DNA of 64,000 nucleotides from NCBI GenBank assembly GCA_029287235.1, contig JARFRM010000288.1, positions 1 through 64,000 on the forward strand, given 5' to 3'. How positions within the stretch are numbered: the first letter of the stretch is position 1; each line of letters starts with the position of its first letter. The notes beneath the pieces were generated by a model that made no database searches, was not told the DNA's origin, and saw only the letters and a program-made list of their open reading frames with translations. Below, in pieces: positions 7,694 to 15,211 of the stretch. The position numbers and the translations under genes are program-made. This DNA comes from Thermoanaerobaculales bacterium (GTDB lineage: Bacteria; Acidobacteriota; Thermoanaerobaculia; Thermoanaerobaculales; Sulfomarinibacteraceae).

Positions 7694-8409
7694 TTGAAAT
7701 CGCCGTTGACGAGAAGGCCTGTGTCTCGTGCTCCCTGTGCGCCGAGATCTGCCCCACCGATGTCTTTGTCTGGGACGAGGACGAGGGCGTGCCGAAGATC
7801 AACCGGCCGGGTGAGTGTTTCGGGTGTCTGAGCTGCTCCGAGATCTGTCCGCCCCACTGCATCACCCACGAGGGTGTCGAACTCGCCGAGAGCCACTACC
7901 ACGACCCCTATGCACTGCGGTTGGCGAGCCGGTTGGCGGCGGATGTCAGCGGCCGATTCAACGTGCCCTCGGACGAAGCGTCGCAGAACCAGGCGGCTGC
8001 CGATCTCGGGGTTCGCCTGCGTTCGGTGGCCGAGGTTTTCAAGCGCACCCTCGGGGGTTCTCTGCCCGCGGTTGGAACCATGGCCGGCAGGACGCTGGCG
8101 CGGCATCTGCCGCGGTATCGCGAACCCAAAGGGCTCGATGAGGCCCTTGTGCTGGCGAAACAGCAATTCAGCCCGGCCTGGGAGTTCGAAACGACCAGGA
8201 ATGGTGACGACCTCACCATCAATGTCGACCGGTGCTTTGTCCGCGAGACCTGTGAGCGTGAGGGGCAGGAGATCGGCAGCGAGATGTGCGTGCTTTTCTA
8301 CAACTATCTCGCCGGATATCTCGGGCGGATGGGCAAGGTGCGGTTGCGGCTGATGGATGCCGATCGCGGCGCCAAGTGCTGCTACAGCGTGAAGATCTAC
8401 GAGAAGTGA
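7690..8409 (+). CDS. 2x[4Fe-4S] ferredoxin fused to the unassigned hydrogenase-operon domain
   Basis: A 239-residue electron-transfer protein. The N-terminal ferredoxin has two classical motifs, C11-x2-C14-x2-C17-x3-C21-P and C43-x2-C46-x2-C49-x3-C53-P. A linker of about 90 residues follows. The C-terminal region (about 150-239) is homologous to the C-terminal half of the first protein of this operon, with the aligned residues C182, R185, G192, E194, C200, A208, G209 and C230. I know no named family with this combination. It probably takes electrons from the hydrogenase small subunit and passes them on; the extra domain may bind the acceptor or a ligand (inference). The start overlaps the large-subunit stop (ATGA). 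Confidence 0.82.
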   Translation: MIEIAVDEKACVSCSLCAEICPTDVFVWDEDEGVPKINRPGECFGCLSCSEICPPHCITHEGVELAESHYHDPYALRLASRLAADVSGRFNVPSDEASQNQAAADLGVRLRSVAEVFKRTLGGSLPAVGTMAGRTLARHLPRYREPKGLDEALVLAKQQFSPAWEFETTRNGDDLTINVDRCFVRETCEREGQEIGSEMCVLFYNYLAGYLGRMGKVRLRLMDADRGAKCCYSVKIYEK

Positions 8410-8439
8410 CCGATGGCTCATCAAGCTGTGCGTCATTGT

Positions 8440-8464
8440 CCCGGCGGGCGTCCCGCCCGCCGGG
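8440..8464. repeat. GC hairpin repeat, copy 1
   Basis: CCCGGCGGGCG at 8440-8450 pairs perfectly with 8454-8464 around a TCC loop. The same core (GGCGGGCG-TCC-CGCCCGCC) recurs at 10264-10284. It lies between the ferredoxin stop and the protease start, so it may reduce read-through into the protease gene. Confidence 0.6.
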
Positions 8465-8483
8465 TGACGGACCGGGTGTCGAG

Positions 8484-8954
8484 GTGACGGCCCAGGCCAG
8501 GCTCGCCATCGTCGGTATCGGCAACACCATCGCCGGTGACGACGGGGTCGGGGTGGTCATCGCCGACCGGCTCCGGGACCGTTGGAAGGACATCGGGGAG
8601 GTCCTCGTGGCAACCCTGACCGGGGATCTCTTCTCGGTCTCCGATCTCCTCGACCGGACGAATGAGTTTCTTTTTGTCGACGCCATCGCCGGCGAATCGC
8701 CCGGCGAGATCCAGATCATGAACTCGGCCCAGCGGGCCTTCGCCGCATCGCTCCACCAGACCGACATCGGCACCGTCATGGCGGCGCTCAGGAAGCTCGA
8801 GATGGTCGACCCGTTTCCTTCCTGGCAGGTCTGGGGGATCACCATCGAGACTCCAGAGGAACTCGGCGAGGGGCTGAGCCCCGAGATCGCCGTGGCTGCG
8901 GACAAACTCGAGGCCAGAATCCTCGAGTATGTGGAGGGGATGCTCGCCGGGTAG
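8484..8954 (+). CDS. Hydrogenase maturation protease (peptidase M52)
   Basis: A 156-residue nickel-dependent endopeptidase of the HycI/HybD family. It removes the C-terminal tail of the large subunit once nickel is inserted. The family signature GIGNTIAGDDGVG is near the N-terminus (the Asp there is a metal ligand), followed by FVDAIAG (second ligand region) and SLHQTDI (His ligand region). A GTG start at 8484 gives the usual family length. A GTG at 8406 overlaps the ferredoxin stop but would add 26 residues encoded partly by the hairpin repeat, which are not conserved in the family. No strong ribosome site is visible at 8484, so the start is uncertain. Confidence 0.85.
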   Translation: MTAQARLAIVGIGNTIAGDDGVGVVIADRLRDRWKDIGEVLVATLTGDLFSVSDLLDRTNEFLFVDAIAGESPGEIQIMNSAQRAFAASLHQTDIGTVMAALRKLEMVDPFPSWQVWGITIETPEELGEGLSPEIAVAADKLEARILEYVEGMLAG

Positions 8955-9293
8955 ATTTCATCTCCGGCCTTCTGGTCCGCGGCGGCCCAGCGTCGCCCGA
9001 GCAGCGCGGTCGCTTGGGTGGAAGCGGGAAGGGCTGCGACCGCGCTGCTCGCGCGCCGGCGGCCTCCTTCAGAGCTGGAACAGCCGAACCTCGAGGCGCT
9101 TCCCGTGGAGTGCCCGGTCCCCATTTGTACGTGGCGCGCTGCAGTACCGGGAGGTCGTACAGGCACAAATACGGACCCGGCACGTCCCGCTGAACGCCCT
9201 TTCCTTTGAGTCCTGGTACGGCTGCGGGTTCGGCAGCGGCATCGGCTGCGGTTCCGGTTGCGGCTGCGGCCACTGCTACGGCTGCGGCTCCGG
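8955..9293. repeat. Gene-free gap composed of dispersed repeats
   Basis: No gene is supported. The gap holds CCGGCCTTCTGGTCCG...GGCGGCCCAGCGTCGC (8965-8997), which recurs at 10379-10415. It also holds an imperfect inverted repeat (about 9116-9192) related to the one at 86-157, and most of the hexamer tract 9219-9296. It lies between the rightward protease gene and the leftward prenyltransferase gene, so repeats seem to have accumulated in a space where insertion is harmless. Confidence 0.6.
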
Positions 9294-9296
9294 CTA
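9219..9296 (+). repeat. Degenerate hexamer tract (CGGNNN)13
   Basis: Thirteen consecutive 6-nt units in perfect phase: twelve begin CGG and one begins CTG, each followed by a variable triplet (CTG, GTT, CAG, CAT, TTC, TTG, CCA, CTC, CTA). The last unit overlaps the stop codon of the opposite-strand prenyltransferase. This is the longest tract of the family in the window. Confidence 0.8.
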
Positions 9297-10190
9297 CCGC
9301 ATCAGAATCGCCGCGATCAACCCCACCGCGATCATCGTGTTGGTCGCCAGGTTCCAGGCGACGTTGGCGCCGAGGGCGGGGATGGGAACCGGTTGTTCGG
9401 TGTCACCGGCGGTCCACTGGAGAGGTTTGTGAAGGAGGAGCGAAGGCAGCGCCCCGAGAAGAGCGAACGCCGGGAGCCAGCCGATTGCGACAAAGACCGC
9501 GATGGAGATCGGCGTCGCGATGGCGGCGGTGGCGTAGACCAGCGCGGCCGGTCGGCGACCGAGGAGGATCACGAGGTTCTTGCGTCCGCCTCTGCGATCT
9601 GCCTTCTCGTCTGGAAACTCGTTGAGCAGTAGCAGATTGAAAGTCATGAAGAAGGCCGGAATCGAGGCTGCGATGGCAGCTCGGCTCCAACTGCCGTCTT
9701 GGACCAGAGCGGTGCCGATGACCGGTCCGGCGCCGAGACCGAAGCCGGCGGCTGCCTCACCGATCCCGAGTCGGGCGAGCAGATCGGTGTAGGCGAGGAC
9801 GCAGACCGCACCAAGGACCATAACGGGCACCAGGGCGGTGCCGATCCGGGGGATGAACCAGAGCCCGATGCCGAGCCCGATGGCCGAGCACACGAGACCG
9901 AATCCGAGAGCGGTCCGACTGCTCATCCCTCCCGCCGGCAGCGTGCCGCTACCACCGGAGAACGGGGTGCGCTCGGTTTCGAGATCGATCCCGGTGCGCA
10001 TGTCGGACCATTCGTTGAGGATGTTGACCGCCATGTGCAGCACAACCAGACCCACGAGGGCGAGGATGGTGTGGAGCCACGAGAAGTGGCCGTCCCAGGC
10101 TCCGGCCGCCGCGCCACTCGCCACCAGGGTCGGCGGGAGCAGGAGAAATGGTGCGCGGGCCACGCCGGCGAAGTCCTTGATCTGAGCCAT
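9294..10190 (-). CDS. UbiA-family prenyltransferase, MenA-like
   Basis: A 298-residue integral membrane protein with about eight to nine hydrophobic helices. The first Asp-rich motif is N59-E-W-S-D63-...-D69 and the second is DEKADRRGGRKN near 195-206, as in intramembrane aromatic prenyltransferases. The segment N..NEWSDMRTGID followed by GGSGTLPAGGMS most resembles MenA (dihydroxynaphthoate octaprenyltransferase, menaquinone synthesis), but UbiA relatives with other acceptors share it. GGAGG sits just before the ATG. It is transcribed alone, with repeat-rich gaps on both sides. Menaquinone would suit the cytochrome b fusion elsewhere in the window. Confidence 0.82.
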   Translation of the reverse strand: MAQIKDFAGVARAPFLLLPPTLVASGAAAGAWDGHFSWLHTILALVGLVVLHMAVNILNEWSDMRTGIDLETERTPFSGGSGTLPAGGMSSRTALGFGLVCSAIGLGIGLWFIPRIGTALVPVMVLGAVCVLAYTDLLARLGIGEAAAGFGLGAGPVIGTALVQDGSWSRAAIAASIPAFFMTFNLLLLNEFPDEKADRRGGRKNLVILLGRRPAALVYATAAIATPISIAVFVAIGWLPAFALLGALPSLLLHKPLQWTAGDTEQPVPIPALGANVAWNLATNTMIAVGLIAAILMR

Positions 10191-10263
10191 GGAACCTCCT
10201 CGCGGGGGTCATGTTACACGGAATCGGTGTCTCGGGGCTTTGGTCTTCTGGTCCGTATTGTGG

Positions 10264-10284
10264 GGGCGGGCGTCCCGCCCGCCC
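10264..10284. repeat. GC hairpin repeat, copy 2
   Basis: GGGCGGGCG (10264-10272) and CGCCCGCCC (10276-10284) form a 9-bp perfect stem around TCC, with the same core and loop as the hairpin at 8440-8464. It has no U-tract, so it is a repeat rather than a standard terminator. Confidence 0.6.
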
Positions 10285-10531
10285 ATCAGTCTCGCACCGG
10301 TTGGAGGCGCGTGTCCGAGAGTCGGTGGGACGTGCCGGTTGGGTGGGGGATGGTTCGCAATGCACTGCGTCCTGGGGCACCGGCCTTCTGGTCCGTCTCC
10401 GGCGGCCCAGCGTCGCACCATCTGCGTGATCTGCGGGAAACCTTGCGATGGACTGCGATGGAATCTGTGTTCATCTGTGTGATCTATGGGCCTCCGCGTG
10501 GTGCGATGTCCCAGCATCCTGAATCCTGCAA

Positions 10532-10540
10532 TGGTATATT
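10532..10540 (+). promoter_or_regulatory. Extended -10 element of the metal-uptake genes
   Basis: TGGTATATT fits an extended -10 (TGnTATAAT-like). It ends 7 nt before the ATG at 10548, which has no Shine-Dalgarno sequence, so transcription would start at or next to the start codon. No good -35 is visible. Confidence 0.45.
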
Positions 10541-10547
10541 CGCACCG

Positions 10548-10880
10548 ATGCCGCATCCTCGTCGTTTGATTCCGCTTCTCGTGACGGCTCTGGTGATCCA
10601 GGGTCTGGTCGGGGTGGTGCCGCACACGCACCGAACGGGCGGGTTAGAGGCGGAGGTTGCGCGGGCTGATTCCGGTCTCATCACCATCTACGAAACCGAA
10701 GAGTCCGCGCATGACTGTCTCGCGTGTTCGGTCCACGCGCCAATGGTGGAAGCCGCAGCCAGTCGAGGGATCGTCCATGGTGTCGAGCAGGCCTATTCGG
10801 CACCCGTGATCCAGTGGTCGATCTCGATCCTCTCTCCCCACCGGACCGCCAATCCTCGCGCGCCGCCGCGGATCGTCTGA
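10548..10880 (+). CDS. DUF2946-like small His/Cys protein
   Basis: A 110-residue protein with a hydrophobic N-terminal segment (LIPLLVTALVIQGLVGVV) that can act as a signal peptide or anchor. Potential metal ligands follow: HTHR directly after it, then HDCLACSVHAP (CxxCxxH-like). Small proteins of this kind are often encoded beside TonB-dependent metal receptors, and here the next gene is a His-rich receptor. A role in sensing or handling zinc or copper is inferred from context. It is probably the first gene of a two-gene unit, with 68 nt to the receptor. The start codon lacks a ribosome site and is preceded by an extended -10, so it may be leaderless. Confidence 0.65.
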   Translation: MPHPRRLIPLLVTALVIQGLVGVVPHTHRTGGLEAEVARADSGLITIYETEESAHDCLACSVHAPMVEAAASRGIVHGVEQAYSAPVIQWSISILSPHRTANPRAPPRIV

Positions 10881-10948
10881 TCAGGTTCACCCAGATCGAC
10901 GATCCACGAGGCCGAGTCCGGCTCGGCCGCGACCAACGAGGAATCATC

Positions 10949-13270
10949 ATGATGACGAACTCCGGACCGTGTGCGGTTGTATTGGCAATCGCTTTCCTGT
11001 TTTCGCTCGGAGCACCGAGCTTTGCCAACGAACCCGCTGTGCTCGCCGGAATCGTGCTCGATGCCGCCGGCGACCCGGTTGTGAATGCCGAAGTCTCGTT
11101 GCCGGAACTGCGTCGCGTGACCGCAACCGATGAACTCGGACGTTTCGAGTTCACCGATCTTCCCGCCGGTGACTATCTCGTCAGCGTCATCAGCTCGCGC
11201 GCCGGGGGCGCGGTGCAACGTTTCGTCGCTTCATCCGAACCCGGCGAACCCATCACCATCAGCCTCGACAAGCTGGTTCACGCCCAGGCCATCACCGTGA
11301 CGGCATCTGGTGTCGCCCGCGGTCTGGGCGAGGTCGCTCAGCCGGTCGATGTTCTCGCTGGCGAGGACCTGGTGCTGCGCAAGCAATCGACCCTGGGCGA
11401 GACCCTGGCCCAGCAGCCGGGAGTCAACGCCTCCTCGTACGGTCAGGGTGCGAGCCGGCCCGTCATTCGGGGGTTGGGCGCAGATCGCATCCGAATCCTC
11501 GAGAACGGACTCGACACCGGCGATGTGTCCTCGATCGGCCCCGATCACGCGGTGAGCATCGATCCACTCGCTGCCGAACAGATCGAGGTCGTACGCGGAC
11601 CGGCGGCGGTTCTGTGGGGCGCCAACGCCATCGGCGGCGTGGTCAACATCCTTGATGGGCGGGTTCCCGATCACCAGGCGACCGCCCCGGTTTCGGGCGA
11701 CATCCAGCTCGAGGCCGGCTCCAACGCCGACAAGCTCGCGGGTGCCGTCAAGCTCGATGGTGGCGGCGGCCGTTTTGCATGGCATCTCGATGCCTACGCC
11801 CGCGACCAGGGCGACTACTCGAGCCCCGCGCCGCGTCCGGTGGAGGAGGACGACCACGATCACGAACCGCCCAAGGACGATGACGACCACGAAGAGGAGT
11901 TCGAAACAGGCACCGTGGAGAACTCGTGGGCCAAGGCCCAGGGGGCGACCATCGGCGGCTCGTACGTGACCGACCGCGGTTTCATCGGCATCGCCTTCGG
12001 CGGCTACAACACCGAGTACGGGATCCCGGGCCACCACCACCACGAGGAGGAGCCCGAACCACTCAAAGAGGACGACGACCACCACGAAGAGGAGGAGGGG
12101 GTCTATGCCGACCTCGAGCAGCGACGGATCGATCTCCACGGACAGTTGGACAACCCCTTCCGCGGCTTCTCGGCGATCCGGCTGTCGGCCGGCTGGCGCG
12201 ACTACCACCATGACGAGGTCGAGGGGGACGAGATCGGAACCCGGTTCACGAATGAATGGACCGAGACCCGGCTCGACTTCCTGAACAAGGACATCCTCGG
12301 TTTCGACGGCACCCTGGGTTTGCAGTACTCGCACCGCGATTTCGCCGCGTCCGGAGAAGAGGCGTATGTCGAGCCCACCGAAACCACGAGGCTCGGCGCC
12401 TACCTCTTCGAGCAGACCGAGCTCGGCCCGGTCGATTTCCAGTTCGGTCTCCGGTACGACAACCAGGACACCCGGTCGTCCGATCCGGACCTCCCCAACC
12501 GCGATTTCCGAACCTGGACCGGTTCGGTGGGCGTGGTGTGGAGCTTTGTCGATGGCTGGAGTCTCTCGGCGGCGGTCAACCGCCCCGAGCGGGCGCCCAC
12601 CGCCGAGGAGCTCTACTCGGATGGGCCGCATGCCGCGACCCGCGCCTACGAGATCGGCGATCCCGACCTCGATACCGAGATCGGCGCCGGTCTGGACCTC
12701 TCTCTCCGTGCGGAGTACGACCGGTTCGAGGCGACCCTGTCGGTCTTTGCGACCCGCTACGACAACTTCATCTACCTCGAGGAAACGGGTGAGCTGATCG
12801 ACGAGTTCGAGGTGGTTCAGTTCACGCAGGCCGATGCCGAGTTCACAGGCCTCGAGCTCCACGGTCACTACGAGATCATCCATCGGGGGTCGAGCCACCT
12901 CCACCTCGGATTCTCTTATGACCGCGTGCAGGCCGAACTCCACGACACCGGCGATCCGCTGCCGAGGATCCCGCCGCAGCGTGGGCGTCTTGCTCTGATC
13001 TACATGAGCGAGAAGATCGACGCGCGGATCGAGGGATGGTGGGTCGATGAGCAGGACCGCGTCGCCGAGCACGAGACCCGGACACCGGGGTACGAGATGC
13101 TCAACGCCAGCTTCGGCTACCGGTTCTTCGCCGGACGGACGGTGCACGAACTCATCCTGCGAGGCCGGAATCTCACCGACGAAGCGGCGTACAACCACGT
13201 GTCATTCCTCAAACTCGAGGCGCCGCTTCCGGGGCGGGACATCGCCCTCATTTACCGATTGTTGCTGTAG
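10949..13270 (+). CDS. TonB-dependent receptor, ZnuD-like with His-rich loops
   Basis: A 773-residue outer-membrane receptor. A signal peptide (about 1-27) is followed by a carboxypeptidase-regulatory-like beta domain (about 30-110), a plug domain (about 115-230; RPVIRGLGADRIRILENG, IEVVRGPAAVLWGANAIGGVVN) and a beta-barrel ending in a hydrophobic C-terminus. Two extracellular-loop segments near 298-320 and 361-384 are extremely rich in His, Asp and Glu (DDHDHE, DDDDHEEE, GHHHHEEE, DDDHHEEEE). Such loops are known from the zinc receptor ZnuD and bind metal. The start with GAGGA six bases upstream is preferred over the open frame extending to 10724. A CDF exporter is encoded convergently, supporting a metal-homeostasis region. 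Confidence 0.92.
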   Translation: MMTNSGPCAVVLAIAFLFSLGAPSFANEPAVLAGIVLDAAGDPVVNAEVSLPELRRVTATDELGRFEFTDLPAGDYLVSVISSRAGGAVQRFVASSEPGEPITISLDKLVHAQAITVTASGVARGLGEVAQPVDVLAGEDLVLRKQSTLGETLAQQPGVNASSYGQGASRPVIRGLGADRIRILENGLDTGDVSSIGPDHAVSIDPLAAEQIEVVRGPAAVLWGANAIGGVVNILDGRVPDHQATAPVSGDIQLEAGSNADKLAGAVKLDGGGGRFAWHLDAYARDQGDYSSPAPRPVEEDDHDHEPPKDDDDHEEEFETGTVENSWAKAQGATIGGSYVTDRGFIGIAFGGYNTEYGIPGHHHHEEEPEPLKEDDDHHEEEEGVYADLEQRRIDLHGQLDNPFRGFSAIRLSAGWRDYHHDEVEGDEIGTRFTNEWTETRLDFLNKDILGFDGTLGLQYSHRDFAASGEEAYVEPTETTRLGAYLFEQTELGPVDFQFGLRYDNQDTRSSDPDLPNRDFRTWTGSVGVVWSFVDGWSLSAAVNRPERAPTAEELYSDGPHAATRAYEIGDPDLDTEIGAGLDLSLRAEYDRFEATLSVFATRYDNFIYLEETGELIDEFEVVQFTQADAEFTGLELHGHYEIIHRGSSHLHLGFSYDRVQAELHDTGDPLPRIPPQRGRLALIYMSEKIDARIEGWWVDEQDRVAEHETRTPGYEMLNASFGYRFFAGRTVHELILRGRNLTDEAAYNHVSFLKLEAPLPGRDIALIYRLLL

Positions 13271-13300
13271 TAGCAGATCTCCTCGGAGGAACGCGGATCC

Positions 13301-13367
13301 GGTGCCTAGCATCCATCTTTGTTCGCCGCGAACAAAGATGCGTGCCTGCGCACCGCTCCCATCGCCT
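13301..13367 (-). repeat. Palindromic dispersed repeat, copy B, between convergent genes
   Basis: On the minus strand this reads GCGATGGGAGCGGTGC...AGGCAC, then a long hairpin, then TAGGCACCGG, matching the plan of copy A at 31-90. The hairpin arms are CATCTTTGTTCG (13316-13327) and its exact complement (13331-13342). The arms differ from copy A but still pair around the same TTCGCGGCGAA core. It also serves as the only terminator-like structure between the receptor and the CDF gene. Confidence 0.65.
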
Positions 13368-13384
13368 CCACGGAGCAAGTGAAC

Positions 13385-14278
13385 CTATTCCCGATCCTCA
13401 TGCGGCTCGATCTGGACCACCACATCAGCCACGTCGGGTCCCCGCTTCAACAGATCGTGTTTGACTTCGCTGGCGATGGCGAAGCCGTCGGCCACGCTCA
13501 ATTCGGCATCGACCTCGATATGAACATCCACCGCCAGTTCGGAGCCGATATAGCGGGTGCGCAGGGCATGCGCCGCGCGGACACCCGCGACCTCGAGAGC
13601 GAGCCGCTCCAGCTCCTTGCGGTGGGCTCTGGGAGCACCGGCGTCAACCAGCTCGTCGAGGGCCGGTCGGATGATTCGAATGGCGGCGTGGAGGACGAAT
13701 ATCGCCACCACGATCGCGCCGATCTGATCGACCACGGCAAGCCGGTGATCGATCATTGCGATGGAGACGGCGATGGCCACCGGAACCGACGACAGGGCGT
13801 CCGTGCGGTGGTGCCAGGCATTGGCGACAAGAGCGGACGATCCGGTCTTCCTGCCCATCTTGGCGGTCCAACGATAGAGGGCCTCCTTGACGCCGATGGA
13901 AAGCAGGGCTGCGGCGAGCGCGATGATGGAGGGGGGGTGAGATGGCCGACCGAATGATGTCACCGCCTCCCACCCGATGCCGACCGCGGCCGCGGCCACC
14001 ATGAGACCGATGAAGACCGTGACCAGGGTCTCGAAGCGGCGGTGACCGTGGGGATGGCGCTCGTCGGCCGGGGCCGACCAGTAGCGGACGCCGAGAATGA
14101 GAGCGATGTCGGTGACGGTGTCGGACAGACTGTGGACTGCATCGGCCACAACCGCCTGGCTGTGACCGAGCAGACCGGCGCTGAGCTTCGCAGCGGCAAG
14201 CGCGAGGTTGACGACCAATCCCATCCAGCCGGCGAAGCGCATCTGGGAAACCCTGGAGTCCATTGTCGCGCTGTCCAT
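13385..14278 (-). CDS. Cation diffusion facilitator (zinc/iron exporter)
   Basis: A 297-residue inner-membrane transporter of the CDF family that exports divalent cations against protons. It has six hydrophobic helices. The metal-site motifs are ADAVHSLSDTVTD in helix 2 and NAWHHRTDALSS in helix 5, with HPHGHRRFE in the loop after helix 2. The C-terminal about 90 residues form the cytoplasmic ferredoxin-like dimer domain with further His and Asp residues. Length is normal. The ATG coincides with an operator-like palindrome. It converges with the metal receptor, so uptake and export face each other across a repeat. Confidence 0.93.
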   Translation of the reverse strand: MDSATMDSRVSQMRFAGWMGLVVNLALAAAKLSAGLLGHSQAVVADAVHSLSDTVTDIALILGVRYWSAPADERHPHGHRRFETLVTVFIGLMVAAAAVGIGWEAVTSFGRPSHPPSIIALAAALLSIGVKEALYRWTAKMGRKTGSSALVANAWHHRTDALSSVPVAIAVSIAMIDHRLAVVDQIGAIVVAIFVLHAAIRIIRPALDELVDAGAPRAHRKELERLALEVAGVRAAHALRTRYIGSELAVDVHIEVDAELSVADGFAIASEVKHDLLKRGPDVADVVVQIEPHEDRE

Positions 14279-14291
14279 GATTCAGAATCAT
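14277..14291. promoter_or_regulatory. Operator-like palindrome at the CDF start codon
   Basis: ATGATT-CAG-AATCAT is a perfect 6+6 inverted repeat overlapping the CDF start codon and followed by an A/T-rich stretch to about 14330 that probably contains its promoter. It is a candidate binding site for a metal-responsive repressor; no specific regulator is assigned. Confidence 0.4.
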
Positions 14292-14367
14292 AACATGATG
14301 AATATATCAGTAACTATTCTCATAATCAGTTCGGTCATCGACAACCCCGCCGGGCCGGGGGGGGCGG

Positions 14368-15207
14368 TCAGCGCCTAGCTATGGCGACCACCTCGTCACC
14401 GACCTGGACGAGCCCCTTCCCCCGGTGGACCAGGTTCTGACCGAAGAGGATCTTGCCGTTGGTGGTGCGATAGCGGGCGAGGGTTCGGAGCGGTTCGGCG
14501 GCATCCTCGCTATCGCTATCGCTATCGCTCTCGGGATCGAAAGGAGCTTCGTCCTCGTCCGGGACGATGCGGTCGAAGACGGTGCCCCCCTTTGTTGCTC
14601 CCCAGACCTGGCGCCCGTCGGCGGCGAATCCACGGTCCCAGCTGACGACGCCATCCGGGGTGACCACCACCTCGGAAGTCGCGTAAGCTGCTCCGCGGAG
14701 GGAGCTGGTGCAGAGCGACGCGATTGTCGAACCGATGAAGGTGTCGTCGCGGCGGCGCAAGAGGATGGCACACCCGTCCCGTTCGGCGAGATCGGCGGGT
14801 TCGAGATCGGTCAGAGGATCTTCCGCCCGCCACGCGCCGACCGCCGCGGTGGGGTTGGGAATCGTGAAGACCTGGCTCTCGAAGAGCCCGGGAGCAAGCT
14901 CGCGCAGGCGGAATATACGTTGGCGGTAAGGTCGGTCCCGGTGCATCCTCACTGCCTGCTCGACATAGAACCAGTGACCGTCCGTACGATCGGGCCAGAT
15001 CGGCGCGACATGGAGTGTGAGGTCGAAGAACTCGGGATCCTCGGCTGCCTGGACGGCGTTAGAGAAGTTGCCGGTCATCCAGGTTTTCAACTCCTGGAGA
15101 TCGCTCACCTCATCGTCGGCGAGGATGTTGCCGGTTGTCAGTAGCGCCAGGCCGAGGATCGCGGTGGCCCCGAGCGGTGATCCGGAATTGGGGCGTGGTC
15201 GGTTCAT
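14368..15207 (-). CDS. CpcT/CpeT-like protein with signal peptide
   Basis: A 279-residue protein. Residues 1-34 form a signal peptide (LGATAILGLALLTTGNILA). Residues about 38-240 follow the CpcT/CpeT family: LQELKTWMTGNFSNAVQA, DGHWFYVEQAVRMHRDRPYRQRIFRL, then FTIPNP and a DGC..LLRRRDDTFIGST segment. Named members attach bilins to phycobiliproteins, but family members also occur in non-phototrophs, where the role is unknown. There is no phycobiliprotein gene here. An acidic DSDSDSDSED run near 225-235 is encoded by a GATAGC hexamer repeat. The ATG at 15207 lies 4 nt after the pheA stop, so the two genes are co-transcribed. The export signal argues against a cytoplasmic lyase role. Confidence 0.72.
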   Translation of the reverse strand: MNRPRPNSGSPLGATAILGLALLTTGNILADDEVSDLQELKTWMTGNFSNAVQAAEDPEFFDLTLHVAPIWPDRTDGHWFYVEQAVRMHRDRPYRQRIFRLRELAPGLFESQVFTIPNPTAAVGAWRAEDPLTDLEPADLAERDGCAILLRRRDDTFIGSTIASLCTSSLRGAAYATSEVVVTPDGVVSWDRGFAADGRQVWGATKGGTVFDRIVPDEDEAPFDPESDSDSDSEDAAEPLRTLARYRTTNGKILFGQNLVHRGKGLVQVGDEVVAIARR

Positions 15208-15211
15208 GTGC

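Larger units (their letters stand above)
10191..10547. repeat. Gene-free gap with four repeat families
   Basis: No gene is supported. The gap holds GGTCTTCTGGTCCG (10239-10252), the GC hairpin (10264-10284), a second CGGCCTTCTGGTCCG...GGCGGCCCAGCGTCGC copy (10379-10415), and phrases such as CATCTGCGTGATCTGCGGG and GTTCATCTGTGTGATCTATG (10418-10490) that repeat each other imperfectly. The right end is the leader of the gene at 10548. Confidence 0.55.

Noticed and set aside
8406..8483. Longer start for the hydrogenase maturation protease at GTG 8406
   Set aside because: The added 26 residues are encoded partly by the GC hairpin repeat and do not resemble the family N-terminus.
9699..10547. Upstream part of the long plus-strand frame that ends in the DUF2946-like protein
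   Set aside because: It runs antisense through the prenyltransferase gene and repeats; only the part from 10548 has protein-like features.
14508..14535. GATAGC repeat as another intergenic hexamer tract
   Set aside because: It lies inside the CpcT-like coding frame, encodes an acidic Asp-Ser run, and has fixed rather than variable units; it may share origin but not placement.
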